DNA of 50,697 bases from Anaeromonas frigoriresistens (GTDB lineage: Bacteria; Bacillota; Clostridia; Tissierellales; SIT17). The notes below the pieces were generated by a model. That model had not been told where the DNA came from, did no database searches, and was given only the letters and a program-made list of their open reading frames with translations. Position 1 is the first letter of the stretch; each line of letters opens with the position of its first letter. The stretch lies in NCBI RefSeq assembly GCF_016820655.1, contig NZ_WSFT01000051.1, positions 1 through 50,697 on the forward strand, read 5' to 3'. The position numbers and the translations under genes were made by a program. Below are positions 1-7,538 of this stretch, one piece after another.

Positions 1-1
1 A

Positions 2-109
2 GAAATAGATGAAGAAGAATTAGAGGAACCCACAGGAGAAATAGATGAAGAAGAATTAGAGGAGCACACAGAAGAAATAGATGAAGAAGAATTAGAAGAA
101 CCCACAGAA
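2..109 (+). repeat. 36-bp in-frame tandem repeat (3 visible copies)
   Basis: Three consecutive 36-bp units (2-37, 38-73, 74-109) encode near-identical acidic 12-mers EIDEEELEE[PH]T[GE]. They sit in the cytoplasmic N-terminal part of the L,D-transpeptidase and probably continue beyond the window edge. Confidence 0.9.
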
Positions 110-1522
110 GAAGATGAGGAAATGTCAAAAGAAAAACCTATAACAAGATTTATAAAAAAACGAAAGAAAGTTATTATAGGTATTGTGACTTTTGTTTGTA
201 CTTTACTTGTAATTTATTTTTGTATGGTAAGATACTATACTGAACATTTTTATTTCAATAGCGAAATTAATGGAATAAATGTTTCAGGGAAAACCTTAGA
301 AGAAGCAAAAGAAGTAATGTCATCGGAGATTCAGAGTTATACATTAAATATAAAAGAACGTGGGGGAAAAGTTGAAGAAGTAAAAGCTGATGAAATAGGA
401 TTAAGATATAGGTCAGAAAATGACTTAAAGAATTTTAAAGATAGTCAAAATCCTTTTAAATGGATTACAGCTCTACTTACTAAAGAAGAACATAAAATAG
501 ATGTAGGATTTACATATGATGAAAAATTATTGAAAGAAAGGATAGATAATCTTTCTTGTTTTAATAGTAATAATATTATTGAACCTAAAAGTCCAGGTCT
601 TAAATATGATAATAATAGCTATATCATTGTAGAAGAAATTCTTGGCAACCAGGTAGATAAGGATATATTATATTCTCATGTAACAGATTCGATACTTAAT
701 GAAGTAACTGAAATAGATTTAGAATTAGTAGATTGCTATGTCAAACCTGAATATAATTCAAAGTCTAAAAAGATTATTGAAACTAAAAATACTCTTAATA
801 AATATATATCCTCAAAAATCACATATACTTCTGGTAATCGGAAAGAAGTTGTAGATGGATCAATAATAAATAAATGGATTATAATGGGAGAAGATTATGA
901 AGTTACCCTTGATGATGAAAAGGTAAAAGAATATATAGATGAGCTTGCTAAAAAATTTAATACAGTTGGAACATCAAGAACCTTCACCACATCTTCCGGT
1001 AAAACTATAAAAGTTAGTCGAGGTGATTATGGAAAGGCTATTAATAAGACTAAAGAAATAGAAAGTTTAATTTCAGCTATAAAAGAAGGAAAGACTATAA
1101 CGAAAGAACCGATATATAGCCAAAATACATATTCCAAGGGTAGCAATGATATTGGAAATACCTATGTAGAAATAGATCTGGCCAATCAGCACATATGGTT
1201 TTATAAAAATGGTACCTTAATAGTACATGGAGATATTGTTACAGGTAATGTAAAAGCAGGTCATACAACACCTAAAGGTATTTATAAATTGAAACATAAA
1301 GCAAAGAACGTTGTATTGAGAGGTGCGGATTATGCTGCCCCTGTTACTTATTGGATGCCTTTTAATGGAGGGATAGGAATTCATGATGCCAGCTGGAGAA
1401 GCACCTTTGGGGGAGATATATATAAGACAAATGGTTCTCATGGTTGCATAAACTCACCTCATAATGTAGCGAAGGCTATTTACAATAATATTAAAGTTGG
1501 TACTCCTGTTATTTGTTATTAG
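2..1522 (+). CDS. L,D-transpeptidase with peptidoglycan-binding region (5' partial)
   Basis: The reading frame is open from the left edge, so the true start lies outside the window; the first Met at 122 is internal. The visible protein has an acidic N-terminal region made of three 12-residue EIDEEELEEPTG-like repeats, a basic stretch, one membrane segment (VIIGIVTFVCTLLVIYF), a long extracytoplasmic region like the PG_binding_4 domains of these enzymes, and a C-terminal YkuD domain. The YkuD catalytic signature is clear: GGIGIHDASW, then SHGCINSPH with the nucleophilic Cys. These enzymes form 3-3 crosslinks in peptidoglycan on the outer face of the membrane. A hairpin terminator follows. The family is secure; the upstream length is unknown. 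Confidence 0.92.
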   Translation, partial: EIDEEELEEPTGEIDEEELEEHTEEIDEEELEEPTEEDEEMSKEKPITRFIKKRKKVIIGIVTFVCTLLVIYFCMVRYYTEHFYFNSEINGINVSGKTLEEAKEVMSSEIQSYTLNIKERGGKVEEVKADEIGLRYRSENDLKNFKDSQNPFKWITALLTKEEHKIDVGFTYDEKLLKERIDNLSCFNSNNIIEPKSPGLKYDNNSYIIVEEILGNQVDKDILYSHVTDSILNEVTEIDLELVDCYVKPEYNSKSKKIIETKNTLNKYISSKITYTSGNRKEVVDGSIINKWIIMGEDYEVTLDDEKVKEYIDELAKKFNTVGTSRTFTTSSGKTIKVSRGDYGKAINKTKEIESLISAIKEGKTITKEPIYSQNTYSKGSNDIGNTYVEIDLANQHIWFYKNGTLIVHGDIVTGNVKAGHTTPKGIYKLKHKAKNVVLRGADYAAPVTYWMPFNGGIGIHDASWRSTFGGDIYKTNGSHGCINSPHNVAKAIYNNIKVGTPVICY

Positions 1523-1541
1523 CAAATTTATGTATATTATA

Positions 1542-1585
1542 ATGATGACATTTATAAGAGCCAGGACTCTTATAAATGTCATCAT
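1542..1585 (+). terminator. Intrinsic terminator after L,D-transpeptidase
   Basis: A perfect 19-bp inverted repeat (arms 1542-1560 and 1567-1585) with a 6-nt loop, followed by a T-rich stretch. Confidence 0.75.
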
Positions 1586-1594
1586 TTGTGTTAT

Positions 1595-1623
1595 TTGAAA
1601 AAATTTAAGCATTAAATTATAAC
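1595..1623 (+). promoter_or_regulatory. Putative sigma-A promoter for the UPF0173 gene
   Basis: TTGAAA at 1595-1600 and TATAAC at 1618-1623 with 17-bp spacing, about 50 bp upstream of the start codon. Confidence 0.45.
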
Positions 1624-1676
1624 AATATTTTGATATAATAAGGTGTATATTTAATATATTAGGAGATGATTATAAA

Positions 1677-2354
1677 ATGAAAATTAAGTATCTGGGGCAT
1701 TCTGCTTTTTTGGTTGAAGGTAGAGAAATAAAAGCTTTAATTGACCCATTTATCAGTGGGAATCCAAATAGTGGTATAAGCGTGGATAAGCTAAAAAATA
1801 TAACTCATATTTTTGTTACTCATGGACATGGAGATCACTTAGGAGATACAGTGAAAATTGCAAAGGATAATAATTCAATGGTAATATGCAATTTCGAGAT
1901 TGGTCAGTATTTAACTGATGATGGTTTAAATGTACATACTATGCATATAGGAGGAAGGAGATCATTTGAATTTGGAAGGGTTAAGATGACCCCTGCTTTA
2001 CATGGATCTGGAGTATATAATGGAGAATTTTTTATGGATGGTGGTAATCCCTGTGGATTTGTAATTGAGATAGATGGAAAGAAGGTTTACCATGCAGGGG
2101 ATACTGGACTTACTATGGATATGAAGTTGTTAGAGTACGAAAAAATTGATGTAGCATTAATTCCTATAGGAGGGAATTTTACCATGGATATAGAGGATGC
2201 AGTAAGAGCAGTAGATTTCATAAAACCTAACTTAGTTATTCCCATGCATTATAGTACATTTCCAGTGATAAAAGCTAATCCTAAAGAATTTAGTAATGGT
2301 GTTAAAGATACAAAAGTGAAAATACTAGCTGTAGGGGAAATGATTGAAATCTAG
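1677..2354 (+). CDS. UPF0173 metal-dependent hydrolase (MBL fold)
   Basis: A 225-residue metallo-beta-lactamase-fold protein of the UPF0173/YtkL type. It shows the N-terminal KIKYLGHSAFLVEG strand, the metal motif THGHGDHLGD (about residues 48-57), a late AGDTG motif and the C-terminal PMHYSTFP histidine. The length matches the family and AGGAGATG precedes the start. It has its own promoter-like sequence and stands alone. The substrate is not established for this family; binuclear metal-dependent hydrolysis is inferred from the fold. A degenerate copy of its 3' end lies at about 5559-5673. Confidence 0.9.
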   Translation: MKIKYLGHSAFLVEGREIKALIDPFISGNPNSGISVDKLKNITHIFVTHGHGDHLGDTVKIAKDNNSMVICNFEIGQYLTDDGLNVHTMHIGGRRSFEFGRVKMTPALHGSGVYNGEFFMDGGNPCGFVIEIDGKKVYHAGDTGLTMDMKLLEYEKIDVALIPIGGNFTMDIEDAVRAVDFIKPNLVIPMHYSTFPVIKANPKEFSNGVKDTKVKILAVGEMIEI

Positions 2355-2477
2355 ATTTTAAGATATTTTTAATATTTGCTTATAAACAATATTGAAAAAG
2401 AGATATGAATAAATAAGAATATGGTATACTACATCTAATAAAATACATATAAGACTAGTAAATAAAGGAGTGGAATA

Positions 2478-2840
2478 ATGAAGTTTTGTTGGAGTACATT
2501 AAAGGTAAATAATATGAATGAATCTTTGGAATTTTATCAAGAAATAATAGGGTTAACTATTGATAGAAACTTTAAGGCAGGTCCAGGTATGGAAATAGCA
2601 TTTTTAGGAAATGGAGAAACTAAAGTTGAATTAATCTATGATGAAAATGATAAAGAAATAAATGTAGGTGAAGATATTTCATTAGGATTTGAAGTGGATT
2701 CAGTTGATGATATGATTAGATATGTTAAAGAAAAAGGTATAGAAATTCATAGTGGACCATTTCAACCCAACCCTTATACTAGGTTTTTCTATGTAAAGGA
2801 TCCTAATGGATTAAAAATTCAATTTATAGAAAATAAATAA
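2478..2840 (+). CDS. VOC family protein (glyoxalase/bleomycin-resistance fold)
   Basis: A 120-residue single VOC domain beginning FCWSTLKVNNMNESLEFYQ and ending FFYVKDPNGLKIQFIE, the typical beta-alpha-beta-beta-beta module with its C-terminal metal-ligand Glu. A good ribosome binding site (AAAGGAG) precedes the ATG. Members are glyoxalases, dioxygenases or resistance proteins, and the substrate cannot be told from sequence. It is monocistronic, with a strong terminator directly downstream. Confidence 0.88.
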   Translation: MKFCWSTLKVNNMNESLEFYQEIIGLTIDRNFKAGPGMEIAFLGNGETKVELIYDENDKEINVGEDISLGFEVDSVDDMIRYVKEKGIEIHSGPFQPNPYTRFFYVKDPNGLKIQFIENK

Positions 2841-2858
2841 AATGAGTATATGTAGTTA

Positions 2859-2890
2859 AATAGTACCTTCTTTAGAAGGTACTATTTTTA
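2859..2890 (+). terminator. Intrinsic terminator after VOC gene
   Basis: AATAGTACCTTC pairs with GAAGGTACTATT around a 4-nt loop and is followed by TTTTA. Confidence 0.85.
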
Positions 2891-3091
2891 TTGCCTAAAA
2901 AAAGTTAGTTAATATAAATTCTAAATTGATGATAAGTATAAATGCTAGAGGCTAGAGAAAACATAGGAAGACAATTAGTGTTATAAAGATATTTTATATA
3001 TAAGAATTAATTTCCTGAAAAGTATTTACAAAAAATAATTTATAGTTGATAATAATATTAACAGTGTTAAATATTAGGAAGGAGGTTAATA

Positions 3092-3505
3092 ATGAAGAGA
3101 TATAATAAAGTAAAGAAAATATTATTATTAATATTAGTGGTAGTATTAGTAATATCAGGGGGATTTGTTTTAAGTATTCGTTCTAAACTTGAAGATTTTA
3201 GTGAAGAAGTAAGTAGTATAGAGGTTCAAGAAATAGATTTATCTAAAATAAATGATGGTACGTATACAGGTAAATACTATGTCAATGAAACGGTAGGTGC
3301 TATTGTGGAAGTTACTATAAAAGAAAATAATATTACTGATATTATATTTATTGAACATAAATATGGCAAAGGAAAAAAAGCAGAAGTTATAACAGGTTCA
3401 GTTATTGAAGAACAGAGCTTAGAGGTAGATACTATTTCAGGTGCTACTGGAAGTAGTATAGTTATATTGAAGGCGATAGAGGATGCATTGATTTCGTCTT
3501 ATTAA
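3092..3505 (+). CDS. Membrane-anchored FMN-binding domain protein
   Basis: A 137-residue protein with one N-terminal membrane segment (ILLLILVVVLVISGGFVL) followed by an FMN_bind domain (about residues 55-137). The C-terminal DTISGATGSS matches the flavinylation motif, where FMN is attached covalently to the Thr of SGAT by an ApbE-type transferase. Such proteins carry electrons on the outer face of the membrane, for example in Rnf/Nqr-type or extracellular electron transfer. No redox partner is adjacent. AGGAAGGAGG precedes the start. Confidence 0.88.
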   Translation: MKRYNKVKKILLLILVVVLVISGGFVLSIRSKLEDFSEEVSSIEVQEIDLSKINDGTYTGKYYVNETVGAIVEVTIKENNITDIIFIEHKYGKGKKAEVITGSVIEEQSLEVDTISGATGSSIVILKAIEDALISSY

Positions 3506-3561
3506 TATTTTTATCTTTAACAAGTTCATATCAATATCGGGTGAACTATTCGAATACAGAA

Positions 3562-3594
3562 AAAAGGCTTATCTAACTATATGATAGGCCTTTT
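3562..3594. terminator. Bidirectional terminator between convergent genes
   Basis: A 12-bp stem (3562-3573 with 3583-3594) has A-runs on the left and T-runs on the right. It serves both the FMN-binding gene (+) and the small Asn-rich gene (-). Confidence 0.8.
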
Positions 3595-3606
3595 ATTAAT
3601 TTTAAG

Positions 3607-3753
3607 TTATTTATTGTTTTTATTATTGTTTTTCTTCTTATTATTATTATTATTATTAAAATCAAATTCATTAGCCATTTCTAAATTGAAGTTATCATTT
3701 TTATTATCATTTTTCATTCTATTTTTATTATTTTTGTTATTATTATTTTTCAT
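3607..3753 (-). CDS. Asn/Lys-rich small protein with spore-protease-like site (candidate SASP)
   Basis: A 48-residue minus-strand protein preceded by AGGAGGTGAATATA and ATG. It is almost entirely Asn and Lys except for a central FNLEMANEFDF. That core resembles the cleavage site of germination protease GPR in alpha/beta SASPs (YEIAQEFGV) and gamma SASPs (TEFASET): Glu, hydrophobic, Ala, x, Glu. Low complexity, small size and Asn richness fit a gamma-type storage SASP. The plus-strand reading frame here is a Leu/Phe-rich shadow. The coding call rests on the ribosome binding site, the non-random core and the terminator; function is inferred. Confidence 0.6.
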   Translation of the reverse strand: MKNNNNKNNKNRMKNDNKNDNFNLEMANEFDFNNNNNNKKKNNNKNNK

Positions 3754-3840
3754 TATATTCACCTCCTATCTTAGCCTTAATATTTTTCCCAGAATTAAGA
3801 TTAAAATTCACAATATTTTATTAGTAATTTAACTAAATAA

Positions 3841-3869
3841 TTGACAAATATATATATAGTTAGTACACT
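3841..3869 (+). promoter_or_regulatory. Promoter of the marR-nmrA operon
   Basis: Consensus -35 TTGACA (3841-3846) and TACACT (3864-3869) with 17-bp spacing, immediately upstream of the MarR gene. Confidence 0.65.
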
Positions 3870-3887
3870 TATAATAAGCACACTAAC
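3859..3887 (+). promoter_or_regulatory. Probable MarR operator
   Basis: A 29-bp dyad centred on 3873 has outer arms GTTAGT/ACTAAC and inner arms CTTAT/ATAAG. It covers the -10 and start region, as expected for MarR autorepression. Confidence 0.6.
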
Positions 3888-3903
3888 AAAAGGAGGACAT
3901 ATA

Positions 3904-4320
3904 ATGGAAAATTTATCTTATATTTTAATTAAGGTATCAAGGCATTTAAAAAATAGCTTAGATAAAGAATTAAAAGAATATAAAGTTACAGCTTCACAAT
4001 TTTCAGTATTAAATCAAATAGCATTTAAAAATGGCAAAATAACATCAGCAGAGATTTCTAGTCGTTTAAGCTCTGATAGACCTACTATATCAGGAATAAT
4101 AAACAGACTCGAAGAAAATGGATTTTTAGAAAAGCTAGATAATCCAAAAGATAAGCGTTCAGCTTATTTAAAACTAACAAATGAAACTATTGATTTAGTA
4201 AAAGATTTAAGAGCTACATCGGATAAGTTGAACAATGAAATATTTGGTGATTTTAAAGAAAATGAAATTAAGGATATTAAAAAATATCTATTAAGAATAG
4301 TGGAAAAAGTGGAGGAATAA
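3904..4320 (+). CDS. MarR family transcriptional regulator
   Basis: A 138-residue winged-helix regulator. The start chosen follows AAAGGAGG with good spacing; a longer open frame upstream has no ribosome binding site and would run into the operator. The wHTH region is SAEISSRLSSDRPTISGIIN (about residues 46-65) followed by the wing DNPKDKRSAYLKLT. MarR proteins bind palindromes as dimers and are usually relieved by small ligands. A 29-bp dyad overlaps its promoter. Two bases separate its stop from the NmrA-like gene, so they form an operon, and that gene is the likely target. Confidence 0.92.
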   Translation: MENLSYILIKVSRHLKNSLDKELKEYKVTASQFSVLNQIAFKNGKITSAEISSRLSSDRPTISGIINRLEENGFLEKLDNPKDKRSAYLKLTNETIDLVKDLRATSDKLNNEIFGDFKENEIKDIKKYLLRIVEKVEE

Positions 4321-4322
4321 TA

Positions 4323-5174
4323 ATGGGTAAAATTTTATTAACAGGAATTTCTGGGAATGTAGGAAGTGCAGTTTTTGAATATTTAAAGGAAGAAGGGGTT
4401 CAATTTGTCTCAGGAGTTAGAAGTCCTAATAAATATGAAAAAAAATATCCAAATCTCACTTTTGTAAAATTAGATTTGGAAGATCTATCAACTTATAAAT
4501 CGGCTTTATCAGGAATAGAAAAAGTATTTTTAATTCGTCCTCCACAATTAACTGATGTTGAAGGAATATTTAAACCTTTTATAACTTCTTGTAAAGAAGT
4601 AAAAATAAAGCAAATTGTATTTTTATCTTTATTAGGAGTAGAAAAAAATCCTTTTCCTCCCCATTATAAAATTGAAAAAGCTATTGTGAACTCCGGGATT
4701 CCTTATACCTTTATTCGTCCAAGCTTTTTTATGCAAAATTTATCTACTACTCATACTGAAGATATTAGAGAGAACAATGACCTATTCATTCCTTCGGGGA
4801 AAGCTAGAGTTAGCTTTATAGATACTCGTGATATAGGGGAAATCATCGGAAAAACTTTAATAGAAGATGGACACTTAAATGAAGCGTATACTTTAACTGG
4901 TCCCGAAGCTATTGATTATTACTATGTAGCTGATAAAATGAGTAAAATATTAGGTAGAGAAATAATATATTCTAATCCCGGATTACTGAAATTTAGAAAA
5001 GAAATGATTAGTAGGGGAACAAAAAAAGAATTTGCAACAGTAATGTCAGTATTATATCTTACCACAAAGCTTGGTATGGCTAATCATGTTACGAATACAT
5101 CAGAAAAGATACTGGGAAGAAAACCTAGAACCATTATAAATTTTATTGAAGATTATAAGGAAGTATGGATGTAG
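4323..5174 (+). CDS. NmrA-like NAD(P)-binding oxidoreductase (atypical SDR)
   Basis: A 283-residue Rossmann-fold protein with N-terminal LLTGISGNVGSAVFEYL (glycine-rich dinucleotide loop), then FVKLDLED and VFLSLLGVEKNPFPPHYKIEKAI, a pattern typical of NmrA/QOR2-like short-chain dehydrogenases. It lacks a classical YxxxK pair in the usual context. It is co-transcribed with the MarR regulator two bases upstream, suggesting inducible quinone or electrophile stress handling. That role is inferred. The 3' end abuts the remnant of an unrelated flavin reductase gene. Confidence 0.88.
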   Translation: MGKILLTGISGNVGSAVFEYLKEEGVQFVSGVRSPNKYEKKYPNLTFVKLDLEDLSTYKSALSGIEKVFLIRPPQLTDVEGIFKPFITSCKEVKIKQIVFLSLLGVEKNPFPPHYKIEKAIVNSGIPYTFIRPSFFMQNLSTTHTEDIRENNDLFIPSGKARVSFIDTRDIGEIIGKTLIEDGHLNEAYTLTGPEAIDYYYVADKMSKILGREIIYSNPGLLKFRKEMISRGTKKEFATVMSVLYLTTKLGMANHVTNTSEKILGRKPRTIINFIEDYKEVWM

Positions 5175-5541
5175 ATTACTAAAACAAACAATAATGATAG
5201 CAGGGGGAATAGGTATTACTCCTTATAGGGTGGTATTAAAGGAATTGGTAGAAGGTAATACAGAAATCCCTAGAATAGTAAGATTATTTTATAGTGATAG
5301 TAATGAAGAATATCTATATAAAGAGGAATTTGATAAATTGAAAAGAGATTCTCATATTACTATAGAATATATAAAAAATAGAGAATACTTTACAAAAGAG
5401 ATTAAAGAATTCTCTAATTAATATAAAAATGAAGGTAATTATTTTATTATAGGTTCTAAGAAAATGATTAGTTCTATTAAAGATTTACTAAAGAAAGAAA
5501 ACATTAAAAGATCTCATATAGTTAAAGATACAAAGGGGTAG
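5164..5541 (+). pseudogene. Remnant of a ferredoxin/flavodoxin-reductase-type gene
   Basis: One frame reads TIMIAGGIGITPYRVVLKEL, the NAD-binding start of FNR-like reductases, then FYSDSNEEYLYKEEFDKL. After an in-frame TAA at 5419-5421 the same frame continues YFIIGSKKMISSIKDLLK, the usual C-terminal motif of the same domain. The N-terminal FAD domain is missing and the piece is joined directly to the nmrA-like gene. It is therefore a truncated, stop-interrupted relic. The stop is TAA, so selenocysteine readthrough does not apply. Confidence 0.75.
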
Positions 5542-5558
5542 AGTGAATCTACCTTTTG

Positions 5559-5673
5559 TACCCATGCATTAAGATACATTCCAGTAATAAAGGTTAATCC
5601 AAAAGAATTTCAAATAAAAGGCAAAGATGCAGAAGTATAGGTAATGTTAATAGAGGAAACGATAGATGTAATG
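5559..5673 (+). pseudogene. Remnant of a second UPF0173 hydrolase (3' end only)
   Basis: The DNA from CCCATGCATT onward aligns by eye with the 3' end of the intact UPF0173 gene (from about 2243): PMH, then after a one-base shift IPVIKVNPKEFQIKGKDAEV, a stop, and VMLIEETIDV. Several stops and a frameshift rule out function. It is the tail of a diverged paralogue left after a deletion. Confidence 0.65.
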
Positions 5674-5786
5674 TGTTTTTATAGTTTCTAAAGTGATTAT
5701 AGATCATAAATAAGTCTAAATATCTTAAATACATATAATTAATTATTTAAGTAATAATAAATATATGCTATTTAAGGAGTGAGAAT

Positions 5787-6155
5787 ATGAAAAATAATAG
5801 AATAAATATTGCATTAATTCTTGTAATATTAATTATATTTATCACTTATTTCACATTTATGAAGTTAACTTATGATAAGGATATTATGGCTAAGTTAGAA
5901 CTAGCAGAAAACTATGCCAGACAAGAAAATTGGGACCAAGTAACTAAAGAGTCTAAAGAATTAAAAGAGATTTGGAATAGCTCTAAAGCATTAATAATGT
6001 TTAATTTTGCGGAAGCAGAGTATTCTTTATTTGAAAACCATATTGACTATATTATAGGAGGAGCAGAAGCAAAACAGCTAGATACCACATTAGTACATAT
6101 ATTAGCAGCCCAAGATTTATGGGAGAACTCTAAACAAGTGGTACCTGAACCTTAA
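5787..6155 (+). CDS. DUF4363 family protein
   Basis: A 122-residue protein with an N-terminal membrane segment (IALILVILIIFITYFTFM) and a helical, TPR-like extracytoplasmic part (LELAENYARQENWDQVTKES). This matches DUF4363, which is commonly found next to DUF421/YetF genes. It is separated by 11 bp from the DUF421 gene and likely co-transcribed. Biochemical function is unknown; a sporulation-associated membrane role is inferred from the partnership. Confidence 0.82.
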   Translation: MKNNRINIALILVILIIFITYFTFMKLTYDKDIMAKLELAENYARQENWDQVTKESKELKEIWNSSKALIMFNFAEAEYSLFENHIDYIIGGAEAKQLDTTLVHILAAQDLWENSKQVVPEP

Positions 6156-6166
6156 GGAGTGATATT

Positions 6167-6859
6167 ATGTCCATAATGATTTATATATTAAGATGTATGT
6201 TAATGTTATTAGTTACATGGGCTGGAGTAAGATTAATAGGAAAAAAATCTATTGTTGAAATGACCTCCTATGATTTTGCAGCCATAATGTTATTAACTAC
6301 AATAGCTGCTGAACCTTTAGTTTTTAAAATAGCCTCTAAGGCTACAGTTGGAGTATTCAGTACAATAGTAGGAACTTTAATTATAGGTAATTTATCTTTA
6401 AGAAAATTTTTTTATAACCTGGACTCTAAACCAACCATTATTATAGTGGAAGGAAAGATTATAGATAAAGAATTAAAGAGAACTCGCATGAATGTACCAT
6501 TGCTCTTATCAGAATTAAGAAATAAAGGTTATCAAAATGTATCAGATATTAAATATGCCATTATAGAGCCTAGTGGTAAATTATCTGTAATTGCTAAATC
6601 TCAAGTAAGTCCAGTAACCCCAAAGGAAATGGGTATTCCTACAGCACCAGTTAATTTGAGTTTTCCTCTTATTATAGATGGAATAGTAGATGATAATAAT
6701 CTAAGTTTTCTTAATAAGGATAGAAAATGGCTAATAGATCAGTTGCAGGCTTTTGAAGTAGGAAACTTTAATGAAGTAATTTTAGCTCAATATGATTCAT
6801 CGGGCCAGTTATTTGTAAATGTAAAAAATAAACAATTAAAAATTCCTAATATTTTTTAA
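6167..6859 (+). CDS. DUF421 (YetF-type) membrane protein
   Basis: A 230-residue protein with three N-terminal membrane helices (IYILRCMLMLLVTWAGVRLIG onward) including GKKSIVEMTSYDFAAIMLL, followed by the cytosolic YetF domain with DLDSKPT-like and GYQNVSDIKYAIIEPSGKLSV segments. AAGGAGTG precedes the ATG. DUF421 proteins occur in Bacillus spoVA-2mob operons and affect spore germination and heat resistance. Here the partners are DUF4363 and DUF1657 and no spoVA genes are present. Confidence 0.92.
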   Translation: MSIMIYILRCMLMLLVTWAGVRLIGKKSIVEMTSYDFAAIMLLTTIAAEPLVFKIASKATVGVFSTIVGTLIIGNLSLRKFFYNLDSKPTIIIVEGKIIDKELKRTRMNVPLLLSELRNKGYQNVSDIKYAIIEPSGKLSVIAKSQVSPVTPKEMGIPTAPVNLSFPLIIDGIVDDNNLSFLNKDRKWLIDQLQAFEVGNFNEVILAQYDSSGQLFVNVKNKQLKIPNIF

Positions 6860-6917
6860 TTATTTCTATATATAGTGAACATACTAATTGTTGAAAATAT
6901 AAAAAGGAGATGAGTCT

Positions 6918-7127
6918 ATGACTACAATTAATAAATTAGAAAAAGCCTTATCAAGTGCTAAGGGTTTATCAGCGGATTTAAAAACTTTCTCAATGGATAC
7001 AAATGATCAAAATGCAAAACAAATGTTTAATATGCTTTCAACTAATGCAGAAAATATGGCTCAAATGCTTCAGAATAGAGTTAACTATGTAAAGAATGAA
7101 GAGCCTCAATATAATCAACAACAATAA
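6918..7127 (+). CDS. DUF1657 protein
   Basis: A 69-residue helical protein, TTINKLEKALSSAKGLSADL and so on, matching DUF1657 in length and pattern, with a Gln/Asn-rich tail. AAAAGGAGATGAG lies upstream. DUF1657 genes are recurrent members of spoVA-2mob and DUF421 clusters of spore formers. It is probably the third gene of the DUF4363-DUF421-DUF1657 unit and is followed by a terminator. Confidence 0.9.
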   Translation: MTTINKLEKALSSAKGLSADLKTFSMDTNDQNAKQMFNMLSTNAENMAQMLQNRVNYVKNEEPQYNQQQ

Positions 7128-7154
7128 ACTAAAATCATGAGAATTTGATGATAA

Positions 7155-7190
7155 AAATATCTGAGTAGGTATATGCTCAGATATTTTTAT
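7155..7190 (+). terminator. Intrinsic terminator after DUF1657
   Basis: AAATATCTGAG pairs with CTCAGATATTT around a 10-nt loop, then TTTAT. Confidence 0.85.
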
Positions 7191-7459
7191 ATGTATTATT
7201 ATATTATTTTAACGAAAGGATAATTTCAGAATATAAACAATATAAGTTTTATTGTGGTTATTATATAAAACATAAGAGACGATGTTTGTTAGATAACTAT
7301 AGTAAAGAAAGAAGATTTAAATAATATAATCTATGGGTATACATATATTGATAGTCATATAGGGACATTATAAAAAGACTTTTCTAAAATTCATTCCATT
7401 TGGTAAGTGTTAATTATTATCATTTAATTAATATTTTCAATAATATTTTCAATAATATC
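7191..7459. other. Gene-free AT-rich spacer
   Basis: No supported gene. One frame stays open at about 7209-7323 and ends HKRRCLLDNYSKERRFK, but it has no start codon or ribosome binding site and may be a worn remnant. AATATTTTCAATAATATTTTCAATAATATC just before the promoter is a short direct repeat. Confidence 0.5.
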
Positions 7460-7488
7460 TTGAATTTATTTTTAATAAATGATATAAT
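7460..7488 (+). promoter_or_regulatory. Promoter of the acidic lipoprotein gene
   Basis: TTGAAT (7460-7465), 17 bp, consensus TATAAT (7483-7488), about 50 bp before the start codon. Confidence 0.65.
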
Positions 7489-7538
7489 TTCAAGGTAACT
7501 AAAGATTGTTACATAAAAAACAAAGGAGGGGATTGATA

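Noticed and set aside
2941..2985. 14-codon ATG frame between the VOC and FMN-binding genes
   Set aside because: No ribosome binding site and ordinary composition for AT-rich spacer.
3581..3832. Plus-strand Leu/Phe-rich 83-codon frame
   Set aside because: It is the complement of the Asn/Lys-rich minus-strand gene (AAT/AAA codons read as TTA/TTT), has no ribosome binding site, and begins inside a terminator hairpin.
5419..5421. In-frame stop in the flavin-reductase remnant as a third selenocysteine site
   Set aside because: The codon is TAA, not TGA, the N-terminal domain is missing, and no Cys is expected at this position in the family.
7209..7323. Open frame ending HKRRCLLDNYSKERRFK
   Set aside because: No start codon, no ribosome binding site and no recognisable family; at best a worn remnant.
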